Below, in pieces: positions 58,375-64,000 of a DNA stretch of 64,000 bases. The stretch is from Microbacterium sediminis (GTDB taxonomy: Bacteria; Actinomycetota; Actinomycetes; Actinomycetales; Microbacteriaceae). A program made the translations under genes and the position numbers. Position 1 is the stretch's first letter, and each line of letters opens with the position of its first letter. The notes under the pieces were generated by a model. It had not been told where the DNA came from. It saw only the letters and a list, made by a program, of their open reading frames with translations, and searched no databases. The stretch spans positions 1,116,001 to 1,180,000 of the forward strand of contig NZ_CP038256.1 in NCBI RefSeq assembly GCF_004564075.1, read 5' to 3'.

Positions 58375-58922
58375 GGGCGCTCCCGCTGCCGGTCGCGGCG
58401 GCGCTCCTCGGCCGCGCGCTCGTCGGCGGTCGACGGGTCCTCGAGCTCGGCCAGCAGCGCGCGCAGCTCGTCGCGCAGGAACTCGCGCGTGATCTGCCGC
58501 TCGCTGAGGTCGTCGATCGTCATGCGCAGCGCCACGATCTCGCGGGCCATGTACTCGGTGTCGGCGAGGTTGCGCTCGGCGCGCTGGCGATCCTGCTCCA
58601 TCGCCACGCGGTCGCGGTCGTCCTGGCGGTTCTGCGCGAGGAGGATGAGCGGCGCGGCGTACGACGCCTGCAGCGACAGCATGAGCGTGAGGGCCGTGAA
58701 CCCGAGCGCGGCGGAGTCGAAGCGCCACGCCGGCGGCGCGAGCGTGTTCCACACCATCCACACGACGCAGAACATCGTGAGCAGGAGCAGGAACCACGGC
58801 GTGCCCATCGCGCGCGCCACCCACTCGGTCGCGCGGCCGAAGCGATCGCTGCTGCGCGGCGCCGACTCGACGAAGCGCGGCGAGCGGCCGCGGGGCGAGT
58901 CGAAGTCCTGTGCCCGCGCCAT
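58371..58922 (-). CDS. DUF1003 membrane protein
   Basis: A 183-aa protein with a polar Arg/Ser-rich N-terminus, two membrane helices (WFLLLLTMFCVVWMVWNTLA, then FTALTLMLSLQASYAAPLIL), the conserved ILLAQNRQDDRDR motif, and a long charged helical C-terminus. ATG 58922 overlaps the preceding TGA (TGATG). In actinobacteria it is usually encoded next to an MgtE/CBS protein, as here, which suggests a joint role in Mg2+ or cation handling; this is inference from order. Confidence 0.9.
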   Translation of the reverse strand: MARAQDFDSPRGRSPRFVESAPRSSDRFGRATEWVARAMGTPWFLLLLTMFCVVWMVWNTLAPPAWRFDSAALGFTALTLMLSLQASYAAPLILLAQNRQDDRDRVAMEQDRQRAERNLADTEYMAREIVALRMTIDDLSERQITREFLRDELRALLAELEDPSTADERAAEERRRDRQRERP

Positions 58923-60223
58923 CACCGCACGCTCCCGGGCGGCAGGGTGATCGTGCCGGTGGACTGCGGCGCGGTCACGCGCGCGTCATCGGCCTCCTGC
59001 GAGCGCCAGTCGTCGGGCAGCAGGTGGTCGAGGACGTCGTCGACCGTCACGACGCCGACGAGCCGGTGGGCGCGGTCGACCACGGGCATCGACACGAGGT
59101 CGTAGCTGGCCAGGCGCCGTGCCACCTCGGCGGTGGGGGCCGTGGTGAGCAGCGGCTCGAGGGTGTCGTCGAGGATCGCGCCGATGCGCTCGTGCGGGGG
59201 ATAGCGCAGCATGCGCTGGAAGTGCACGGCGCCGAGGAACCGACCGGTCGGCGTCTCGTAGGGCGGCAGCGTGACGAACACGCTCGCGGCGAGGGCGGGG
59301 TGCAGCTCGTGCCGCCGGATCAGCGCGAGGGCCTCGGCGATCGTGGCGTCGGCGGGCATGATGATCGGCTCGGTCGTCATCAGGCCGCCGGCGGTGTCGG
59401 CACCGTACTTGAGCAGCTCGCGCACGTCGTCGGCCTCGTCGGGCTCCATGAGCTCGAGCAGCTCCTCCAGGCGCTCCTTCGGCAGCTCCGCGAGCACGTC
59501 GGCGGCGTCGTCGGGGTCCATCGAGTCGAGGATGTTCGCCGCGCGCTCGTCGCCCAGGCGCTCCAGGATGCGCACCTGGTCCTCCTCGGGCATCTCCTCG
59601 AGCGCGTCGGCGAGGCGGTCGTCCGAGAGCTCCTCGGCGACCTCGATGAGACGCGCCTCCGGCAGATCGAGCAGCGTGTTGGCGAGGTCGGCGGGCTTGA
59701 GGTCGGCGAAGCTCTGCGCCAGGTGCTCGGCCGACTGGGCCTCGCCCGGCTTGACCTGCTCGCGCACCTCGTTCCACATGGCGAACGTGGTGGCGCCCTT
59801 CGCGAACGGCGACGCGCTCGTCTTGGGCTTGCGCAGGAACAGCTGCCCGACCGACCACTCGCCGAGCCGGTTGGGCTCGACGGCGATGTCCTCGATCACC
59901 GCGGTGCCGCTGCCGTCGACGAAGCGCACGCGGCGGCCGATCATCTCGGCCATCACCCGCACCTCGCCCGCGCGGGGCTGGAACCGGCGCACGTTGATGA
60001 GGCCGGTCGTGATGACCTGGCCGTGGGAGATCGACGTGACCCGACCGATCGACAGGAACACGTGCCGGCGCCCGGGGATCTCGATGACGAGCCCGATGAC
60101 GCGGGGCGAGCCGGAACTTCGGTACACGACGACGACGTCGCGGACGCGGCCGAGACGATCGCCGGAGGGGTCGAAGACCGGGCATCCTGCCAGTCGCGCG
60201 ACGAAGACCCTCTGCGTGCTCAC
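58922..60223 (-). CDS. MgtE N-domain/CBS protein without the channel domain
   Basis: A 433-aa soluble protein. Residues about 5-110 form a PRC-barrel-like domain (GDRLGRVRDVVVVYRS). Residues about 165-265 are the MgtE intracellular domain (LAQSFADLKPADLANTLLDL, LLELMEPDEADDVRELLKY). Two CBS domains follow (about 270-400; GGLMTTEPIIMPADATIAEA, YDLVSMPVVDRAHRLVGVVT). The five-helix MgtE channel domain is absent and the protein ends in a polar tail. It may sense Mg2+ and act on another membrane protein. GTG 60223 has TACGCT (minus, 60230-60235) ending 6 nt upstream. First gene of a coupled minus-strand set with DUF1003 and mrp. Confidence 0.9.
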   Translation of the reverse strand: MSTQRVFVARLAGCPVFDPSGDRLGRVRDVVVVYRSSGSPRVIGLVIEIPGRRHVFLSIGRVTSISHGQVITTGLINVRRFQPRAGEVRVMAEMIGRRVRFVDGSGTAVIEDIAVEPNRLGEWSVGQLFLRKPKTSASPFAKGATTFAMWNEVREQVKPGEAQSAEHLAQSFADLKPADLANTLLDLPEARLIEVAEELSDDRLADALEEMPEEDQVRILERLGDERAANILDSMDPDDAADVLAELPKERLEELLELMEPDEADDVRELLKYGADTAGGLMTTEPIIMPADATIAEALALIRRHELHPALAASVFVTLPPYETPTGRFLGAVHFQRMLRYPPHERIGAILDDTLEPLLTTAPTAEVARRLASYDLVSMPVVDRAHRLVGVVTVDDVLDHLLPDDWRSQEADDARVTAPQSTGTITLPPGSVR

Positions 60224-60321
60224 GGTTCCAGCGTAGCCCGGGCACCCGCGGGTCCGGCCGACACAGCGAGCTCATAGGCGGATCAAAGGACGCCCGGGAG
60301 GGGGCATGGGATGATCGAGCC

Positions 60322-61044
60322 ATGAGCATGATGGGTGGAGCCGGCCGCACGCCCCAGAACGTGGGCGAGACGATCGCGCGTTACGGGGACTACGAGGGTG
60401 CGCAGAAGGCGGTGTCCAAGCTCATCGAAGCCGACATCCCGGCGCGCGAGATCAGCATCGTCTGGGCGGGCCTGAAGGCCGTCGAGATGGTCACGGGGCG
60501 CATGGGGTGGGCGCGCGCGGCGTGGTCCGGCGCCCTCAATGGCGCCTTCCTGGGCCTGATGTTCGGCGCGGTGTTCACGCTGCTGTCGCCGAGCCTGGAG
60601 ATCACGGTCCTGATGGGCTGCCTGCTCGTCGGCGTCGCGATCGGCATGATCATGCAGCTGCTCGGCTACGCGCTCACGCGTCGCCGCCGCGACTACACGA
60701 GCATTACGGCGCCGATCGCCGACCACTACGAGATCGCCGTCTCGGGCACGCACGTCTCGAGCGCACGCCGCATCCTCGGCGGCGGTGACGGATCGGGCCC
60801 GGCGGCGCCGACCGCGCCCGCCGCGCCGACCGTCGCGCCCGCCGACCTCGAGCCGCCGCGCTACGGCATCCGCATTCAGGATCAGCGCCCGGCGGCCCCC
60901 GAGCCGCAATGGGCGCCGGTCGCCGAGGACCCCGCTCCCTCGGCACCCGCCGCCGACGCCGAGATCCCGCCCGTTACGCGGCCGGACGAGGACCGCGACG
61001 ACCGCGACGACGACCAGCCGCCGGCACCCACCGGAAGCGCGTGA
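60322..61044 (+). CDS. general stress protein, YflT-type, with disordered tail
   Basis: A 240-aa protein. Residues about 15-55 are a YflT/GSP17M-type domain (IARYGDYEGAQKAVSKLIEA, IPAREISIVWAGLKAVEMV). Two helices follow (AAWSGALNGAFLGLMFGAVF, then ITVLMGCLLVGVAIGMIMQL), then a small beta domain and a 90-residue Pro/Ala/Asp-rich tail. Family members are induced by stress in other Gram-positives. ATG 60322 has GATGAT ending 6 nt upstream. It overlaps the next gene (GTGA). Confidence 0.85.
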   Translation: MSMMGGAGRTPQNVGETIARYGDYEGAQKAVSKLIEADIPAREISIVWAGLKAVEMVTGRMGWARAAWSGALNGAFLGLMFGAVFTLLSPSLEITVLMGCLLVGVAIGMIMQLLGYALTRRRRDYTSITAPIADHYEIAVSGTHVSSARRILGGGDGSGPAAPTAPAAPTVAPADLEPPRYGIRIQDQRPAAPEPQWAPVAEDPAPSAPAADAEIPPVTRPDEDRDDRDDDQPPAPTGSA

Positions 61045-61700
61045 CCGAGCGGATCCACGTGCCCGTCGCCCTGCCGGGCGGCGAGACGCTGATCACGGCC
61101 GCGTGGCACGGCCCCGCCGGCGACGCGCCGACCGTCGCGATCGCTCACGGTGCGGGCGCCGGCATGGACCATCCGTTCCTCGTCGGTCTCGCCGAGGCGC
61201 TGGGCGAGCTGGGCGTGCGCACGCTCCGGTTCAACTTCCCCTACGTCGAGGCGGGCCGGCGCCTGCCGGGCGCCGCGGCGCACGCGATTCTCGCCTGGCG
61301 CGCCGTGCTCGCCGAGGCCCATCGCCGCGCGCCGCGCGTGTGGGCCTGCGGCAAGTCCTACGGCGGGCGCATGGCGTCGATGGCGGCCGCTGAGGGCGAC
61401 TTCCGCGTCGAGGGGCTGATCTACCTCGGCTATCCGCTGCACCAGCCGGGGCGGCCCGAGAAGCCGCGAGCCGAGCATCTGCCGCGCGTGACGGTGCCGC
61501 AGCTGTTCGTCGAGGGCGAGAACGACCCCTTCATCCAGCCGCGCGAGCAGCTCGAGGAGGTCGTGGCGACGTGCCGCGACGCGCGGATCGCGTGGATCGC
61601 GGGCGCCAATCACTCCTTCGAGGTGAAGGGCGCCCGCCGCCCGGCCGACGAGATCGGGCGCGGGCTCGCGCCGCTCGTGGCGGACGCGACCCACGCCTGA
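61041..61700 (+). CDS. alpha/beta hydrolase family protein (KANL3/Tex30-like)
   Basis: A 219-aa hydrolase fold: VAIAHGAGAGMDHPFLVGLA oxyanion region, RFNFPYVEAGRRLP, the nucleophile elbow ACGKSYGGRMAS with Ser, the acid in FVEGENDPFIQPREQL and the His in GANHSFEV. It matches the KAT8-regulatory/Tex30 group, predicted esterases of unknown substrate. GTG 61041 overlaps the stress-protein stop, so the two are coupled. Confidence 0.88.
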   Translation: MTERIHVPVALPGGETLITAAWHGPAGDAPTVAIAHGAGAGMDHPFLVGLAEALGELGVRTLRFNFPYVEAGRRLPGAAAHAILAWRAVLAEAHRRAPRVWACGKSYGGRMASMAAAEGDFRVEGLIYLGYPLHQPGRPEKPRAEHLPRVTVPQLFVEGENDPFIQPREQLEEVVATCRDARIAWIAGANHSFEVKGARRPADEIGRGLAPLVADATHA

Positions 61701-61706
61701 CGCGAC

Positions 61707-63107
61707 TCAGGCCGACAGCCGCGCGATCCAGGCCTCGACCTCGTCCGCGGTGCGCGGGATGCCGGCCGAGAGGTTCACGGGGCCATCGGCGGTCATGAGG
61801 ATGTCGTCCTCGATGCGCACGCCGATGCCGCGGTACTCCTCGGGCACGGTGAGGTCGTCGATCTGGAAGTACAGGCCCGGCTCGATCGTGAAGACCATGC
61901 CCGGCTGCAGGATCCCGTCGTAGTACATCTCGCGGCGGGCGGCCGCGCAGTCGTGCACGTCGATGCCCAGGTGGTGGCTCGTGCCGTGCACCATGTAGCG
62001 GCGGTGCTGGCCGCCCTTGTCGGCGTCGAGCGCCTCCTCGGCCGTGACGGGCAGCAGGCCCCATTCGGCCGTCCTGGCGGCGATGACCTTCATGGCCGTC
62101 TCGTGCACGGTGCGGAAGGTGACGCCCGGCCGAGCCGCGGCGAAGGCCGCGTCGGCCGCCTCGCGCACGGCCTCGTAGACCTTGCGCTGGATCGGGCTGA
62201 ACGTGCCGTTCACGGGCAGGGTGCGCGTGATGTCGGCGGTGTAGAGGCTGTCGACCTCCACGCCGGCGTCGATGAGCACGAGGTCGCCGGGGACGACCCG
62301 GCCGTCGTTGCGGGTCCAGTGCAGGTAGCAGGCGTGCGGACCGGCGGCGGCGATCGTGTCGTAGCCCTCCCAGTTGCCGTCGCTGCGGGCGCGCTGGTGG
62401 AAGACGCCTTCGATGACCCGCTCCCCGCGCGGGTGCTCGATGATGCGCGGCAGCTCGCGGACGATGTCGTCGAAGCCCTTCGCAGTCACGTCGACGGCCA
62501 GGCGCATCTGCGCGATCTCGTACTCGTCCTTGGTCAGGCGCAGCTCGGAGACGAAGCGGGTCAGCTCCTCGTCCTCGTCGACGACGAGGTCGCCCTCGCG
62601 GGACTCGAACTCGTCGATGTGCGCGGCGGCGAGGCCGAGGTCGGCCGCGACGCCGGCGAGGGCCGGGCGGGGGCCAATCCAGAACTCGCCGATCGTGGCG
62701 TCGGAGTAGAACTCCGCGGTGGTGCGGTCGGCACGCTCGCGGAAGTAGAGGGTGACCTCGTGGCCGGCGGCGGTCGGCTCGAAGACGAGCATCGAGTCGG
62801 GCTCGGCGTCCGCGGCCCAGCCGGTCAGGTGCGCGAAGGCCGAGTGCGCGCGGAACGGGTAGTCGGTGTCGTTGCTGCGCTGCTTGAGCGACCCGGCGGG
62901 GATCACGAGCCGCTTGCCGGGGAACGCCGCCGACACGGCGTCGCGGCGACGGGCGGCGTACGGCGCCTGCTCGCGCGCGGGGCTCGGCACCTCCACGCGC
63001 TCGGCCCAGCCCTCGCTGATCGTGTCGAGGAAGCCCTGGGGGAAGGGCTGCTTCCGGTTGGACACCGGCTCTGCCTGCTGCTGCTCCGTCGCGGTCGAGT
63101 CGCTCAT
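61707..63107 (-). CDS. pepP: Xaa-Pro aminopeptidase (aminopeptidase P, M24B)
   Basis: A 466-aa cytosolic metallopeptidase that removes N-terminal residues before proline. The AMP N-terminal domain has NDTDYPFRAHSAFAHLTGW. The pita-bread domain has the five metal ligands: Asp in LIDAGVEV, Asp in YTADITRTLP, His in GTSHHLGIDVHD, Glu in FTIEPGLYF and Glu in GVRIEDDI. ATG 63107 has GGAGG upstream and overlaps the stop of the upstream membrane protein (ATGA). Confidence 0.94.
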   Translation of the reverse strand: MSDSTATEQQQAEPVSNRKQPFPQGFLDTISEGWAERVEVPSPAREQAPYAARRRDAVSAAFPGKRLVIPAGSLKQRSNDTDYPFRAHSAFAHLTGWAADAEPDSMLVFEPTAAGHEVTLYFRERADRTTAEFYSDATIGEFWIGPRPALAGVAADLGLAAAHIDEFESREGDLVVDEDEELTRFVSELRLTKDEYEIAQMRLAVDVTAKGFDDIVRELPRIIEHPRGERVIEGVFHQRARSDGNWEGYDTIAAAGPHACYLHWTRNDGRVVPGDLVLIDAGVEVDSLYTADITRTLPVNGTFSPIQRKVYEAVREAADAAFAAARPGVTFRTVHETAMKVIAARTAEWGLLPVTAEEALDADKGGQHRRYMVHGTSHHLGIDVHDCAAARREMYYDGILQPGMVFTIEPGLYFQIDDLTVPEEYRGIGVRIEDDILMTADGPVNLSAGIPRTADEVEAWIARLSA

Positions 63108-64000
63108 GCCTCCAGTGTCTCACCTGCGGCCGGCGCGTCGCTGCGGCCGCGGGCGCCCCGCGCGAACGCCAGCGCGACGGCGCCGAGGAGCCCGATCGCC
63201 GCGGCGACGAGCACCGGCCAGAGCCCGCCGACGAGCTGGCCCTGCAGGGTGATGAGCGCCGTCTCGAGCATCGCGCCCCACGACCCGAGGTTGACGCGGG
63301 ACGCCACGGCACCCAGCAGCGCCCAGAGGAGCGCCGGCGCCAGCCACAGGATCGCCAGCGCCCCGACCCAGGCGCCCACGCGTCGGCCGCTCCACGCGAG
63401 GATCGCGCCCACGAGGAGCGCGGGCAGCCACTGCCAGGCCCACACGAGGACGGCGGGCGGGTCGAGCGAGAACGGCCCGGTGATGTCGGTCCAGGCGCGG
63501 ATCCAGAACCCGGCCGCCACGGCACCCGCGGCAAGCCCCGCCGCGGCGCCGGGGACCGCGGTGCCGGCCGCGAGGTGCAGCGCGACGACGCCGATCACCG
63601 CCGCGACGGCGCAGAACACGACGATCGCGGTGACGTAGAGCGCGGCGGCCGTGGAGATCGAGCGCACGTCGGCGGCGAAGGTGGGCGAGCCGGTCTGGCG
63701 CATGCCGCCGGCCGTGACGATCGCCGTCTGGACGATCGCGACCGCCTGCACGAGCACGATGCCCCCGGCCGCCGCCCACCGGGTGCGGGGAGCGGACCGC
63801 CCGCGCAGCGCGAGGCCGACCGCGGCGCCCGGCAGCGCCAGCAGGCCGAACAGCGACGGCAGGGCGTACTGGCTGAACGGCAGCAGCGCGAACGGCATGT
63901 CTTCGGGCAGGGTCGGCGCGGCCCAGAGGTTCTGCAGCGGGAGCTGCAGGCCCGCGGCGACCCACGGGAGCAGCCCCGCGAGTGCCGCGATCACGCCGAT
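63104..64000 (-). CDS. polytopic membrane protein, 5' end possibly outside window
   Basis: The frame is open from the right edge (64000) to TGA 63104-63106. It encodes about eight hydrophobic helices, including LFGLLALPGAAVGLALRG, GGIVLVQAVAIVQTAIVTAG, AALYVTAIVVFCAVAAVIGV and WVGALAILWLAPALLWALLG, with an Arg-rich end. I recognise no family. GTG 63994 is a possible start but the frame continues past the edge, so the true start may lie outside. It overlaps pepP by 4 nt. Confidence 0.75.
   Translation of the reverse strand: MGVIAALAGLLPWVAAGLQLPLQNLWAAPTLPEDMPFALLPFSQYALPSLFGLLALPGAAVGLALRGRSAPRTRWAAAGGIVLVQAVAIVQTAIVTAGGMRQTGSPTFAADVRSISTAAALYVTAIVVFCAVAAVIGVVALHLAAGTAVPGAAAGLAAGAVAAGFWIRAWTDITGPFSLDPPAVLVWAWQWLPALLVGAILAWSGRRVGAWVGALAILWLAPALLWALLGAVASRVNLGSWGAMLETALITLQGQLVGGLWPVLVAAAIGLLGAVALAFARGARGRSDAPAAGETLEA

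Overview
This 64 kb window comes from a high-GC actinobacterial chromosome. Gene content and order point to a member of the Microbacteriaceae, most likely Microbacterium or a close relative. Supporting signs are very strong GC3 bias, GTG starts, many 4-nt stop/start overlaps (GTGA, ATGA), a succinylase-type DAP pathway (dapC, dapD, dapE near gltA and fdxA), and an O-methyltransferase / tatB / mrp / MgtE-domain block like the one in other actinobacteria. I found no tRNA or rRNA gene, no CRISPR array, no transposase and no phage structural gene.

Layout. 1-7.95 kb is mostly housekeeping: the end of a PBP5-type carboxypeptidase, fbaA and glpX (divergent), rmuC, a DEDD exonuclease, a POT-family peptide transporter and ychF. 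7.98-17.76 kb is an accessory stretch: a small P-loop kinase-like protein; a winged-helix/nucleotidyltransferase plus HEPN pair that looks like a type VII (MNT-HEPN) toxin-antitoxin module; two coupled, roughly 52% identical proteins of unknown function; a MarR regulator divergent from an SDR dehydrogenase with two palindromic operators between them; a BASS-type transporter; a run of small unknown genes, some truncated; a WYL regulator with a VOC protein; and a TPR gene fused by deletion to a beta-lactamase-fold gene. 17.8-31 kb holds amidohydrolase, DapA-like, surface-protein, efflux and ABC genes, an orphan barstar-like gene, a glycosyltransferase and the metNIQ methionine importer.

31.0-35.8 kb is the glycine cleavage operon gcvT-gcvH-gcvP behind a tandem glycine riboswitch. 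gcvT carries an in-frame extra segment of about 50 codons built from the same repeat family that fills the 47.58-48.01 kb intergenic region. 35.8-39.5 kb has two coupled NUDIX genes, a GNAT gene, an AbiEi-like/PD-(D/E)XK gene flanked by two 59-bp palindromic repeats, and a CPBP protease. 39.6-45.0 kb is a dipeptide/oligopeptide ABC importer with a fused two-ATPase subunit. 45-64 kb returns to housekeeping: typA, azlCD, fdxA, dapC, gltA, dapD, dapE, a PIG-V-type mannosyltransferase with an apparent ATT start, a DUF3117 protein, O-methyltransferase, tatB, mrp, DUF1003, an MgtE/CBS protein, a YflT-type stress protein, a hydrolase, an M24 aminopeptidase and a membrane protein running off the end.

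Expression. About twenty genes on both strands have a TAnnnT -10 hexamer ending 6-8 nt before the start codon, the layout of leaderless transcripts. I used it to choose several starts.
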